Source of the DNA: Bacteroidota bacterium | GTDB lineage: Bacteria > Bacteroidota > Bacteroidia > B-17B0 > Aurantibacillaceae | Direction: 5' to 3' | DNA length: 64,000 bases | Assembly: GCA_016708845.1 (NCBI GenBank) | Contig: JADJFB010000013.1 | Span: 99,591 to 163,590 of the forward strand | Shown: in pieces, positions 27,601 to 37,100 of the stretch | Layout: every line of letters starts with the position of its first letter | Position numbering within the stretch: position 1 is the stretch's first letter | Position numbers and translations under genes: made by a program | Notes under the pieces: model-generated | What the model saw: the letters and a program-made list of their open reading frames with translations, nothing else | Database searches by the model: none | What the model was told of the DNA's origin: nothing

Positions 27601-28395
27601 GTGATTGCAATTATAACCAAAATCATGCTCTGAACCATTAAACCTGTATGTATGGTACAACCCAAAAACGTGTCCAAATTCATGTTTCAAATGAGCACCA
27701 AAATACCATGCGTCATTATTATTATAATTTACAACGGTATGTATAGCTGGTCTGCCATTATAACTAGACAATTGTCCCGAATATCCAAAAGGAGCATTAT
27801 TTATAAAAATTGGAAACCCCTCTGTCATTCTATTAGGGTCAATAGAATTAATATAATTACCAATAGCTTGCCCGCTAGATGAGGTGTTCATTGCATTATC
27901 GTAATATTGATAAATATTTGTTAACTCAAAACTAACTTTTGGGTCATTTGAATTTGGATAATTACATCCTAGAGGTGCTGTATAATTAGCTGACCGGGGT
28001 TGATACATTCCGTTTGAATAATAATAATCTAAATAGGCTGCTGCATAAGTTAGTTCGTTAACCCCAGCAACTCCTGGCCATGGACTAACTGAACCAGATG
28101 TATTGTTTATGACATGAAATGTGATTTTAATAGTAATATCTGGCTCAGTAGCCTTATTTGGTATATGAAAATCTTGTCTACTATATTTATTAATATATGC
28201 AGCTGAGCTATTAGTGCAATTTAATGCTTGAGTTTTAGGTAAAAAAATCATCATTGAATCTGTAGTGCCGCAAGTAGGAAAATTAGTAAGCACCGGAGGA
28301 TTATAGGTTTGAGCAAACGTAAGTATGTTAACTAAAAGTAACAACATCATTAAAAATCCTACTGAAGATTTTTTGAGTGGAATATTTTTTTTCAT
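24676..28395 (-). CDS. T9SS-secreted M43-type metalloprotease with beta-helix region
   Basis: A 1239-residue secreted protein with a signal peptide ending LTFAQ. The N-terminal third carries a zinc metalloprotease site HEFGHVFGLYH (HExxHxxGxxH) at about residues 238-248 and a later Met-turn candidate (NNLMSGGFSDW), consistent with the pappalysin/M43 clan. The centre reads as a right-handed parallel beta-helix (GKIIVERGARLIIDGG, then NSIFETNS, DNDFVNCNRAVYF, SNNIIKS). A helical stretch (LLESKSPYLSDAVLMAYFAK and after) precedes the C-terminal type A sorting domain FKLYPNPANQSVTVQFI to GKQKLIKE. Probably a released or surface protease. Substrate unknown. Confidence 0.85.
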   Translation of the reverse strand: MKKNIPLKKSSVGFLMMLLLLVNILTFAQTYNPPVLTNFPTCGTTDSMMIFLPKTQALNCTNSSAAYINKYSRQDFHIPNKATEPDITIKITFHVINNTSGSVSPWPGVAGVNELTYAAAYLDYYYSNGMYQPRSANYTAPLGCNYPNSNDPKVSFELTNIYQYYDNAMNTSSSGQAIGNYINSIDPNRMTEGFPIFINNAPFGYSGQLSSYNGRPAIHTVVNYNNNDAWYFGAHLKHEFGHVFGLYHTYRFNGSEHDFGYNCNHPDFLCDVFPVNNGACSAACQSTWLGCATCPEDNPNVGNGTSCNTLSSNNLMSGGFSDWISELQQGRIHRNLHLNTNNDVRFFVKEMNSDAVNPWLITSNEVWDFDIQMYNDIVVKPGATLTIKCKVGMANHGKIIVERGARLIIDGGEVYPWGTNWQGIEVWGTANKRQFIATNGLSVDHGIVNIINQGTINSADEGITTAKYDNAGSIDWTGAGGIIRCDNAKFINCWRAIQYMAYHNFIPTNGNRIDNIGYINNSIFETNSIRKDPAQPYPNTFISLWEVDGVKFYGNTYKNTVTSVPSIQDKGVGIYSIDASYYIDRYKVCSAYGVNGCTNYSTNNPSTFTNLNYGIYVSNALPASAVRINDNDFVNCNRAVYFEGSLNTSVTNNRINVGAGFSSQQYLPYGIYSNYSSGYDVSNNIIKSTNGTYNTNLATGICINGSNAVTNRLYRNTMNNVNVGTTVYGDNQGTNIGDGLSILCNSYGQGSVGLNQTDINMGAISFTFGKINVMQGSTALGANNLFSHNATPLTTCIKNDFLDKGPGCYPSSNLANTFNYFFNPAPANLTKPLYYSTSLLVKPPIASSYDVNAMCPVVFGGSSGGGTFSHKSVAAAKQTIVITTASVSALLAMVDGGNTQTLLTAINSQSPGNLKNLLESKSPYLSDAVLMAYFAKTSTPPGHVKEIHDKNKPVSEDVWQVILNRNLPNGIMNQLNNQQSVTTINQLVKLQAQVSDLKQAKGFIIDETIRQLMADSVNGWSADSIIDLMDADNRYLANQKLLAAYIAFDKLTQASALLNTIKNNGNGLLNDFCQLQALILDLKQQNKNITDIKKDGTFRKTLEQMAGNTSNAASVNAEAILKFVFNTNYYEYLSLPNVGGNSNRMMNNADNAIEVTQSVSLFKLYPNPANQSVTVQFIAEEAYSSKQMIVYDITGKVVISQTINDNLEIININHLTSGIYLVTMVSDGKVIGKQKLIKE

Positions 28396-28414
28396 AGTTA
28401 AATTGTTGGTTAAT

Positions 28415-28445
28415 CAAATATATAACAATTTAAATAAGTACCAAA
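28415..28445 (-). promoter_or_regulatory. Bacteroidota-type promoter of the metalloprotease gene
   Basis: On the minus strand TTTG (plus 28442-28445), a 19-bp spacer and TATATTTG (plus 28415-28422) match TTTG-N19-TAnnTTTG exactly, about 20 bp before the start codon. Confidence 0.72.
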
Positions 28446-28520
28446 CTATTTTACAATTGTACTATTTTTTAATACTTAAATTTAACACAATTAGCTCAGT
28501 TTAAATGACTTTTACATTGA

Positions 28521-28832
28521 ATGAAGTTTCATGTAGGAGAAATAGTTTCTAAAATCTTAAGCAAACAGCGTTTGTCCAAAACCGAGTTTGCTAACAAACT
28601 ACATTATAGTAAGCAAAACATTAATTCATTATTGAAAAATGAAAGTTGGAATTCGGAAACAATTGAAAGGGCAAGCAAAATACTAAATGAAAATATTTTT
28701 CAAATACTAGCTAATTCAATTTCAGATTCAAAGAAAACACTTGTAGATAAAAAAGAAATTGAAGTTTTGAAAAAAGAAATTACTTATTTAAAAGAAATAA
28801 ATTCACTACTAAAAAGTAAAATAAAAGAATAG
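28521..28832 (+). CDS. small HTH (Xre-like) regulator with C-terminal coiled coil
   Basis: A 103-residue protein. Residues ~5-60 fit an Xre-type helix-turn-helix (LSKQRLSKTEFANKLHYSKQ, then NINSLLKNESWNSETIERAS), with a short linker. The C-terminal ~35 residues are a strong coiled coil with heptad Leu/Ile (EIEVLKKEITYLKEINSLLK), probably a dimerisation zipper. It is divergent from the metalloprotease gene across 125 bp that contain the latter's promoter, so local control of that gene is possible but unproven. It ends 4 bp before the convergent Nudix gene. Confidence 0.75.
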   Translation: MKFHVGEIVSKILSKQRLSKTEFANKLHYSKQNINSLLKNESWNSETIERASKILNENIFQILANSISDSKKTLVDKKEIEVLKKEITYLKEINSLLKSKIKE

Positions 28833-28836
28833 ATTT

Positions 28837-29289
28837 CTAAAATAAATTCTTCCAATTATTATTCAGCATATCTCCAATTCGTTTATCAATAACAAAGGTA
28901 AAATCGTTTTCGGAAATTTTAGCTAGATCTACCCAACGCATGGATTGTGCCCCATCTTTCTTTTTAGCAAAATCAAAAGGCTTAGAGGCTATTTTAAATT
29001 CAAAATCACCCTTTGCTTTTACCAAATAATAAATACTAATTACCTGGTTATTGTTGCTAAAAGCCGAATTCACAAAAAAATCGGTTGTATAAAAATGAGA
29101 TTCAACTTCAATATCTAAATTTAATTCTTCTTTAAACTCACGAATAACACATTCAATAGTGCCTTCACCATATTCCAATCCACCACCAGGTAATTTGGTA
29201 ATATTCATCCCTTTGATATGTTCGTCGGAAACTAATACCTGATTCTCATGTATTAAAATTCCATATACACGAACATTGAAACCCTTCAT
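28837..29289 (-). CDS. Nudix hydrolase
   Basis: A 150-residue Nudix-fold enzyme. The Nudix box G-x5-E-x7-R-E-x-x-E-E is visible: GGGLEYGEG, then REFKEELNLD, with the metal-binding glutamates intact. Such enzymes cleave nucleoside diphosphates linked to another moiety. The N-terminal strand (FNVRVYGILIHENQVLVSDE) and the C-terminal WVDLAKI segment are family-typical. The substrate cannot be told from sequence. A candidate -7 element TAATTTTG lies just upstream, with no convincing -33. It is followed 52 bp later by porQ-side sequences on the same strand only in the sense that porQ ends beyond it; porQ itself begins further upstream of tryptophan dioxygenase's neighbour region. Confidence 0.88.
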   Translation of the reverse strand: MKGFNVRVYGILIHENQVLVSDEHIKGMNITKLPGGGLEYGEGTIECVIREFKEELNLDIEVESHFYTTDFFVNSAFSNNNQVISIYYLVKAKGDFEFKIASKPFDFAKKKDGAQSMRWVDLAKISENDFTFVIDKRIGDMLNNNWKNLF

Positions 29290-29341
29290 GCAGCAAAATT
29301 ACGGTAATTAATTGAGAGAATTTAGAAAAAACAAACTTTAG

Positions 29342-30412
29342 CTACTTTTTATTAAAGCTGCCAAGATTTGTAGTAATACCAATGGTATGAGCGTTGCCTG
29401 TTAAAGCATATTTAGAATAGGCGTAATCTAAATTAAATTTATACACCTTAAATCCAAAGCCCAACGACAAGCCATTTACCTTTTTAACATCTGGTAGAGC
29501 CATTTCTTTTCCTTTTCTGAAATTGTAAGCAACTCTTATCATGATATTTTTACCAATTAATACCTCAGTGCCTATAATTAAATGACGACCAAATTTATCT
29601 AAACCAGTTTTAACTTTATCATTTCTGATTTGCTTTTTTGTTTTAACAATAGGCTTATTTGTAAAAGGGTCAATATCAGACGTCACTGTTTGTGGGTTAA
29701 CGTAGGTTAGATCCCATTTTAACAATTGGTCGTACTGTACGATTATTCGAAAAGGGGCTTTCGCTACTTTTTTGCTAATCCCAATCACTACATTTTGAGG
29801 CAACGTTTCTTTAGGCCCATTTTCGGAAAATGATTTCCATTGTCTCCCATAATTTTTAGCTAATAATGAAATTACTAATTGCTTTTTATTATGATACGTT
29901 AAACCTACATCTATGGCGTTTCCAAAAGAAGTGTAAACATCGTAGTGAGAATATAATGTTTTTAATGCTACTCCTAATGAAAGTGTACTGTCTTTATTAA
30001 TAGTTTTTGCAAAAGACAAATTCAAAGAATAATCTGCTGCTTTAAAATTACCTTGTTCAACGTTATATTCATCTCTACCGTCAAATTTTCCGTAATTGAA
30101 ATACTGTAAACCAGCGCCAAAGGTTCCATGCTTTTTTAATTGACGTGCATACATAAAATTGCCATAATTTAAATCGGCCACAAAATTGGTATAGTTAAAC
30201 GATAATTGATTTGAGCTATTTGGATTTAATAAAGCAGGGTTAGCGTATCCTAAGTTTACATCTTTATCCCAAATAGCTGCTGAAGCACCCCCTAAAGCGG
30301 TAGATCTAGCAGCTGTAGGCAAGTCTAAAAAGCTAAATGTATTTGTACCACCAATTTGAGCAAAACCGGTTGTACTTAATAAAACTAAAAGATATGAGAC
30401 TGTTTTTTTCAA
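29342..30412 (-). CDS. porQ: type IX secretion system protein PorQ
   Basis: A 356-residue outer-membrane protein of the PorV/PorQ (FadL-like barrel) family. A signal peptide (ending TTGFAQ) is followed by the family hallmark near the mature N terminus, SFLDLPTAARSTALGGASAA, then NPALLNPNSS and repeated beta strands with aromatic ends (NLSFAKTI, SLLAKNYGRQW). PorQ is part of the T9SS attachment machinery and works with PorZ at the cell surface. Its presence fits the many sorting-domain proteins in this window. The last strands (GNAHTIGITTNLGSF) end the barrel. PorZ is not adjacent. Confidence 0.88.
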   Translation of the reverse strand: MKKTVSYLLVLLSTTGFAQIGGTNTFSFLDLPTAARSTALGGASAAIWDKDVNLGYANPALLNPNSSNQLSFNYTNFVADLNYGNFMYARQLKKHGTFGAGLQYFNYGKFDGRDEYNVEQGNFKAADYSLNLSFAKTINKDSTLSLGVALKTLYSHYDVYTSFGNAIDVGLTYHNKKQLVISLLAKNYGRQWKSFSENGPKETLPQNVVIGISKKVAKAPFRIIVQYDQLLKWDLTYVNPQTVTSDIDPFTNKPIVKTKKQIRNDKVKTGLDKFGRHLIIGTEVLIGKNIMIRVAYNFRKGKEMALPDVKKVNGLSLGFGFKVYKFNLDYAYSKYALTGNAHTIGITTNLGSFNKK

Positions 30413-30451
30413 TATGATTATAAACGCCTAAATGTATGGTTTATTGTGTGA

Positions 30452-31459
30452 TTATTTAGCCGCTCTAAAAACATTGGTTTCTACCCAACCTTTACCCCAA
30501 TCTTCATGTTCTTGCTCCGACCAAATTTCAGGATAAAAAATACGCTTTTGGAAACGAGGAGGCAAATACTTTTGCCAATTGGTGCCGCCAGTTGCCGCAA
30601 TATCTTCGGTATTTTGCTGTAAATAACGAACCGCACTTTTATAGTGCATTAAAGGCCAATTAATATTAACGTTTACATCTAACTCTTTTAACGCATTAAT
30701 TAATTTAGGGTTTGCCTGATCGTGAGCGGATAATGACTTATATTTTGCCCAAATGTTAGTACACTGATATTCCTTGGCTAAAGCAATAAATTCAGTACCG
30801 TATTTTTTTTCAAACTGATTTAAGGTTAGCGTTTTTTTGCCAGTCGCTAATTCTGTCGCACCTTTGTTCCAATAAATATTTTGAAACATTTCTTCAATAC
30901 TGGGATTTTTTCCTACTAAGCTTGGTCTTACGTCTTTATCTACTAAATTAAAAAAATCAGTAGCACAAATTTCTATTTTACGGTATTGAGCGCTTTGAAA
31001 ACCACTTGCTGGCAATAATGCCATTCGGTAACGTAAAAATTGTTCTTTTTCCATACCATCTACCATAATCTCAAACGACTTGGTTAAGGATTCGAAATAA
31101 CGGTTGATTCGAGTTACACGCTCTGCAAAAAAATTGACATCGATAATTTCTTTCCAACCTAAATTTTGACCATTTGGTAAAATGTTTGGCCCATTATTGG
31201 CAATTTGCTCCATTTCATGTAAAGACAATTTGAAATAAAGCTCTGTAATTTGATGATACATGATGAAAATTTTTTCATCAGGAAAATCAGTTTTAGGGTT
31301 TTGTAGAGTTAATAATGTATCTACTTGGATATAATCCCAATAAGTTAAATAGTTTGATAGTAAAAGTCCATCCAAATAGCCTTCCAAACTTTGACCCATT
31401 TGGCTATATTTTTCTTCTAGCTGATTAACTCGATCAACAATTTCCTTTTTTAATTCCAT
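30452..31459 (-). CDS. tryptophan 2,3-dioxygenase
   Basis: A 335-residue heme dioxygenase that opens the indole ring of L-tryptophan to N-formylkynurenine, the first step of the kynurenine pathway. The family signatures are LSNYLTYWDYIQVDTLL and the His-containing helix FIMYHQITELYFKLSLHE. The helix with RITRINRYFESLTKSFEI (read RVTRINRY here) precedes FLRYRMALLPASGFQSAQYR, and a late glycine-rich substrate loop ATGGTNW is present. It is all-helical and of normal length for the bacterial branch. No kynureninase or formamidase is beside it, so the rest of the pathway must be elsewhere, if present. Confidence 0.92.
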   Translation of the reverse strand: MELKKEIVDRVNQLEEKYSQMGQSLEGYLDGLLLSNYLTYWDYIQVDTLLTLQNPKTDFPDEKIFIMYHQITELYFKLSLHEMEQIANNGPNILPNGQNLGWKEIIDVNFFAERVTRINRYFESLTKSFEIMVDGMEKEQFLRYRMALLPASGFQSAQYRKIEICATDFFNLVDKDVRPSLVGKNPSIEEMFQNIYWNKGATELATGKKTLTLNQFEKKYGTEFIALAKEYQCTNIWAKYKSLSAHDQANPKLINALKELDVNVNINWPLMHYKSAVRYLQQNTEDIAATGGTNWQKYLPPRFQKRIFYPEIWSEQEHEDWGKGWVETNVFRAAK

Positions 31460-31495
31460 GCAGTTTTTTTAAATACGTAGTTACCAAAAATAAAA

Positions 31496-31524
31496 AAAGG
31501 ATATGGATTTACACCATATCCTTT
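31496..31524 (-). terminator. terminator of the DUF3108 gene
   Basis: aaaggatatgg (31496-31506) and ccatatccttt (31514-31524) form an 11-bp perfect stem with a 7-nt loop and flanking A/T runs, 22 bp past the stop. Confidence 0.8.
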
Positions 31525-31545
31525 CAACTATTTTAATCTTTAATA

Positions 31546-32343
31546 TTAATTAACTTCAGATGTTGGGTTCGCCAGGTTTTTTACACTAACAATATCTAGT
31601 TTTATTGAGCCAACTAATAATTTAGCTTGAGCTCTCAAAGGAACGTGGTTTTTATCATCTGTTAACCAAACGTTTAAATCATCTTCGCTTTTAAAAATAC
31701 GTCCTTTTTGCACAATTGGTCTAAATTTTACACAGTTAAAGGTTCCAATATCACATTTAATTTTTTCTTTACCAACGTATCTGATTTTTAAAGGCCAGAT
31801 TTCTTTATCTACAATACTATTAATGGTAAATACATCTCCTTCTTTAGCATTGGTTAAATCCAAGTTTCGAGCCGAATAAAAAGCAGAAATCATATCTTGA
31901 GTTCCTGCGGGCACATCTACTTTTTCGCCAGCACCAACATCCACTTTGTTGGTATAGTGATTAAAGGTGTAATCTTGATTTATAATATAACCTCCTTCAG
32001 AAACACGACGAACAAACATCCAAGGCAGCATCGCATCTTTATCAATAAAAGTTTCGTATCTATCTCGCACTTTAAAAAACCAATCAAATGTACCTTTGGT
32101 ATAACCATTACCAACCACGTGATATACTTTACGGCCTGCAACTTCCATTACTTCTGGCTTTACTTCCATTAAAATAACACCAGCATCCATAGCACCGTAA
32201 TGCAAGCGATAAGATAAAATTTCGCCCTCTTTAAATGCTTCGTTCGAATTTTTAGGCAATTCCTTACTAGCAATATTAGTTGGAATGATTTGTTCTAATT
32301 TTTCTTCAGAAGAAATATAGTAGCCTGCTGAACATAAAGCCAC
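31546..32343 (-). CDS. DUF3108 domain exported protein
   Basis: A DUF3108-family protein: FKEGEILSYRLHYGAMDAGV is the typical opening, followed by a beta-barrel-like lipid-binding fold (VGNGYTKGTFDWFFKVRDRY, then KVDVPAGTQDMISAFYSAR). The coordinate given begins at a GTG inside the hydrophobic signal. The open frame extends about 17 codons further upstream and reads K-I-K-T-I-K-H-I-A-I-I-A before that point, a natural signal peptide start, but the codon where Met is expected (about 32394) is ATA. Either ATA is used, or the true ATG is altered in this sequence. Expected periplasmic. Function not established. Confidence 0.78.
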   Translation of the reverse strand: MALCSAGYYISSEEKLEQIIPTNIASKELPKNSNEAFKEGEILSYRLHYGAMDAGVILMEVKPEVMEVAGRKVYHVVGNGYTKGTFDWFFKVRDRYETFIDKDAMLPWMFVRRVSEGGYIINQDYTFNHYTNKVDVGAGEKVDVPAGTQDMISAFYSARNLDLTNAKEGDVFTINSIVDKEIWPLKIRYVGKEKIKCDIGTFNCVKFRPIVQKGRIFKSEDDLNVWLTDDKNHVPLRAQAKLLVGSIKLDIVSVKNLANPTSEVN

Positions 32344-32511
32344 AGTAGCCGTAACAGCAGATGCGATAATTGCAATATGTTTGATAGTTTTTATTTTTAA
32401 TAGTTTGGTATAGGAGTTTCAAATTCTATGCCAATATAAATTTACGAAAATATTAGCTGTTAAAATATGTAAATTTAAAATAGTTGCAATTTTGAAGTTT
32501 ATCTTTATAAC

Positions 32512-32850
32512 ATGAAAAAAATGATTATTTCGAGTATATGTGCAATGTTCCTTGCAGGCTGTACTTACCAACAGGCAGATAAAATAGCTCCTTTAGAAAA
32601 TGTTATTAATAAAGGAGAAAAGTTTAGAATTACCCTACCCGAAAATCATACTACTGGATATATGTGGCAAATAAATAATACGTTTAATGATAAAGTGTTG
32701 GATTATTATGGTTCGGTATTTAGAGGTAATGAAAAAGGCGTCGATTTTAATTTTACTGCCTTAGCAGCAGGAAAAACAACTGTAAAATTTGCTTTAATTA
32801 AATACAATGATACTACAGACGTGAAACAGTTCATTATTGATGTTAAGTAA
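32512..32850 (+). CDS. chagasin-like (I42 family) protease inhibitor lipoprotein
   Basis: A 112-residue lipoprotein with signal KKMIISSICAMFLAGC (lipobox LAGC). The mature part is a single chagasin/I42 domain. The loop LPENHTTGYMW matches the N-P-T-T-G-Y/F-x-W cysteine-protease-binding loop, and the C-terminal FALIKYNDTTDVKQFIIDV replaces the usual R-x-W-x-P strand. Known I42 proteins inhibit papain-like cysteine proteases. Here it may protect the envelope from the cell's own or foreign proteases. It is divergent from DUF3108 and convergent with the next T9SS gene 7 bp away. Confidence 0.75.
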   Translation: MKKMIISSICAMFLAGCTYQQADKIAPLENVINKGEKFRITLPENHTTGYMWQINNTFNDKVLDYYGSVFRGNEKGVDFNFTALAAGKTTVKFALIKYNDTTDVKQFIIDVK

Positions 32851-32857
32851 TAACCGA

Positions 32858-34117
32858 TTACTCAATAATTACTTTTTTGAAATACTGTTTCTGTTGTCCA
32901 TTTGAAATTTTAAGGAAATAAATTCCAGATAAATGATTAAGCTCTATTTTATTTTCAGATAAATTTTGTTTCGAGAAAATCTTTTTACCAATCACATCAT
33001 AAATTTCAATATCCAGTTTTCCTATATAGTAAGCTGGATAAGAAATATTGAAATTGCCATTTTTACTAGGGTTTGGATATACTGAAAATAAATTTTCAAA
33101 TTCTTCGTTAACAGACGTACACACGTTTACCATCACATTTGTTGTTGCAGTGTATGAGCAACCCATAGAAGATATTGTATGAGTTACAACATAACTCCCA
33201 CTATTGTTAAAATTTACATCTGGTGTTGGCGTAACGGTTGAATTGTTAACCGTTACACCAGAATTAGGATTGAAATTCCAATAATGAGATGATAAACTTG
33301 GGCTTCCAACAGCACTAAAAATAATATTATCTCCAGTACAAATAATTGGATTAGTGGGAATAAAATTGGGATTTGCATTTGGTTTAACATAGATTGTTAA
33401 GGTATCAGCAAAAGAGCATCCGCCACCGTTACTTGCGGTTAAAATATAAGATGTGCTGATATTTGGACTTACATTAACTGTATGTGTTGTTCCGGCTCCA
33501 TCAGACCAACTATAATTTGTAATAGGACCATTAACAATATTTATAGCGGATAAAGATGTGCTATCATAATTACAAATTGAATCCTGAGCTGTATTTAAAG
33601 AAAAAGACAAATCCTGTCCAGGACTTCCTGGTACTGTAAATGAAACGGGTGCAGTCCAAGGACCTGCTGGAGGAACAGCTGTACTTCCTCCTAACCATTC
33701 TCTAACAGAAAAATAATACACACCTCTACAAGTTAAATCAGTAAACGGAATAAATACATTCTGATATGGTTCGGCGGTGCAATTATCTGGCCAAGCATTT
33801 ACCGAAGTATAATTTGGTACGTTTAACAATGAATGATACCATGGAAAAGAATTATATACTGAAGCACCACCAGCACCAGCGTCAACGAACGATTGTACAA
33901 GTAATGAAGGCGCTGCGGGAAACACTGTATTTGTTGAAACAATTCCTTGCATCCAATAAGGTCCACAACCACATGTTGCTGCATCAGAAGAGCCACTTAT
34001 AGTAATACCAGTTGATGAAATTGTATAAGTTACATTAGTAAGTGCTAAGCCATGACATGCTTTCGATTTAAAACTAAACGCACAAAGTATAACTATTGTA
34101 AGTAAAAATAATCTCAT
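32858..34117 (-). CDS. T9SS type A sorting-domain protein
   Basis: A 419-residue secreted protein: signal peptide (RLFLLTIVILCAFSFKSKA), a Cys-rich first domain (CHGLALTNVTYTI, then CGCGPYWMQGIVS), and two Ig/PKD-like beta repeats (ICNYDSTSLSAINIV, then YSWSDGAGTTHTVNVSPNIS and FIPTNPIICTGDNIIFSAVG). The type A sorting domain runs from FSVYPNPSKNGNFNIS to the end (KKVIIE). No enzymatic motif is seen. It is downstream of tamB on the same strand across 54 bp, but functional linkage is not evident. Confidence 0.78.
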   Translation of the reverse strand: MRLFLLTIVILCAFSFKSKACHGLALTNVTYTISSTGITISGSSDAATCGCGPYWMQGIVSTNTVFPAAPSLLVQSFVDAGAGGASVYNSFPWYHSLLNVPNYTSVNAWPDNCTAEPYQNVFIPFTDLTCRGVYYFSVREWLGGSTAVPPAGPWTAPVSFTVPGSPGQDLSFSLNTAQDSICNYDSTSLSAINIVNGPITNYSWSDGAGTTHTVNVSPNISTSYILTASNGGGCSFADTLTIYVKPNANPNFIPTNPIICTGDNIIFSAVGSPSLSSHYWNFNPNSGVTVNNSTVTPTPDVNFNNSGSYVVTHTISSMGCSYTATTNVMVNVCTSVNEEFENLFSVYPNPSKNGNFNISYPAYYIGKLDIEIYDVIGKKIFSKQNLSENKIELNHLSGIYFLKISNGQQKQYFKKVIIE

Positions 34118-34171
34118 AAATAAAATTTAAATATTTAATCTAAGATATAACAAAAAACCGATTTTCAAAAC

Positions 34172-37100
34172 TTATTTCGTTTGATCTTTCTTTTTGAACT
34201 TAGCGATATATCTTTTATAGAGCTCACTTAAATTTTCGTATTCCTCTCGGTAAAAAATACCAATACCTTGCGAGAAGGGTCCGCCATTGGTGGCCGCTTC
34301 CGTATTGTCGTTACTTCTATTAAAGGCTTTTACTCTGTATTTACCAGATTCTGATAATTTATATTCTAAGGTAACATCACCAATTAAGTTACTAGAGTTA
34401 TTAGCTTTTGTTGAGGCGGATGTAGTTGTTGAATTGTTATTATTAGTAACACCAAAATTACCATCAATTACCAAACGATTATTAAACAATTGTTTAGATA
34501 AAGCCAAATCTAGCTCATCACTACTTAAGGTTCCACCAGGCCTATAATTTACTCCAATATCAACATCTTTAGTCACACCATTTAACCAATTGCTCATTTT
34601 ATTACTTAACATTTCTGAACCCGTAGCAGCTGCTGCACCACCAGCACTAATGCCTCCTCCTCCCGAAACGGATACAGGGGTAATAAAACTCCTTAACAAC
34701 AACAATGCAAATACTTGGCGATTCATTTCATTTTCGTCGCTTAAAATACTTTTTATAGCCGATCGAGTTGTTTCATCTATTGTTGGAAGTTCAATCCCAA
34801 AAGTGATATTTGGAGATGTTAATTTATCTTTCATAAATAATTTACAATACACTGGATATCGTTTATTATAATTATTTACTGAATCGTTTGGAAATAAAGG
34901 TTTAATAGAAGCTCGCTGATTATAATTGGCTACTATATCAATGTTAGCTTTATAAACGTTACCATTCCATTTAATTGAACTTCCTTTCTCAATTTCAAAT
35001 TTTTTGGTAACAAAATCCTCCAATGTAAATAGATAATCTCCTGTAGAAAGGACATAATCTCCATACATATCAAACTTGCCTTTTGAATTAATTTTCAAAT
35101 TTAAATTTCCGTCTCCTCTAGCTTTAATCACATCGCCTGATTTCTCATCAAATATTAATTGTACCTCTGCATCTTTAGTGGTTTCTAAATTAAAGTCGAG
35201 AGAAAAATTGGATTTCGATTTTTTGACGACGGTTTTCAAGGTGTCTTTAGTAACAAATTTTATAAAATCATTACTGCCGATTTCTGAAGGACCATCTAAA
35301 GGAATATAAAAATAAGTTCCTCCATTAGTTTTCATATTCAATTCCATTTTAATATCGTCTAAAAATCCATAAATACCAGCATTTCCAGAAGCATACGCTG
35401 TTCCGTAATAACTAGGATTATTAGCTGATGTTGTATTTAAAACCATTAATTTATTGGTATTAATATCAAAGTCGATACGCATATCTTTGAAATTATTATG
35501 GAATATATTTCCATAAACAATTCCTGAATTACCCATTTTATCGCGAACTTCAAGATTTTCGAAATTAATTTGTTTCGGCATGATATCTACATTTCCACTT
35601 ACACTGTATTGTACATTTAAAAAATCAACAATCATAATGCACTTAAAAAATTTAAGCTTAGCATTAATTTGTGGATTATCTAACGTACCTGTTACTGTCC
35701 CATTTCCTATTAAGAAACCAACCTTAAACGTTAAAATATCTTTTAAATATGGCTGAAGCAGCGACAAATCAAATGGTTCCGCTTTAAATGTAATATCAAT
35801 ATTCTCTTCTTTTTTCTTTGGATAATAAGCGCCTTGAAAAACAATATTCTTCATTAAATTTCCATCAAAGTCTTTCGCAAAAGCAGAGAAGCCATTAATG
35901 CTTACAAATTCTTTTTCTGGATTGTACTCACTTTTTACTTCACCGTAACCAATTAATTTATCGTTTAATTTAAGCCCTTGAAAACTAATGTCGCTTGATA
36001 TGAGTGGCTTTCCAAATAAACCAAATATACTTGTGTTACCTGTTAAACTTCCATCAATTGTAACTTTAGCATCTTTTAAAAATGGATTCAACTGTGATAA
36101 TTTAAAATTTTGAATAAATACATCAAACTTATCGTCACTATTTTTAGATAATTTACCATCAAAAGTGATTAATTGATTTTGATTATAAAATGTGAGTGGT
36201 TTTATATTAATAGCAAAAGCTGTATCTATAGTTATAGGATTTGCTTTTACAATTTGCCAAACGCTATCCTCAATAGTGTATTTTACTTTATCGAATAGGA
36301 TGGTTGCTTTACTATTGTCAAATTGCGCCATTCCGGAAACAACACCAGCATTTTTAGGACTCATCATATTATCCCAATTCAAATCAAAATCTGATATTTT
36401 ATCATTAGCAGCGAAAGTTAATGTTGGATTTCGAAAAGCAAAACTGTCGGAAATATTAATAGCTTTAGCACTATAGATTAATTTTACGCCATTGGTTAAA
36501 GAATTAACATTAATGTCGTTGTTTTTAAATTTAATTCCAGAATAACTGATTAAGTCACTTGTTGTTTTAATATTTAGATAATTTATGGAAGCGTCAAAAG
36601 CACAGTTCATCAATGTATTAGGACTTATCATTAAATCTTTAACAAACAGTTCATTAACGATAGTAAAGTTTTTTATTTTAACACTTAAGTCGGCTTTATC
36701 ACTATAAATGTAGCGTGTTTTAGTTTTTACAAATGTGGGAAAATATTCATTTAGATATTGTTTAAAAGCATCAGGCAAAGTACTTAAATTATATTTCCCA
36801 TTTAATTCAACATTAGCTATACTCGAATTTAATTCAATATTTTTTGTAGCTGTTGATTGATCTAAATCTAAATTAAAACTACTGAGTTTATATGTTTTTT
36901 CAGAGGTTTTATAAATAGTGTTATCAAAGTTTATTAAACCACTTAAATTATCTATACTGTTTCCATTTAAATCGATTAATATTTGAGAAGACACTCGGCC
37001 GTTTAATTGCGGAATTGAAAAGTGAGTTTTATCCAAATCAAAATTATTGATTGTTGAAATAAAATCCATTTTAGGCACTTTATTATTAAAATCAATTGTT

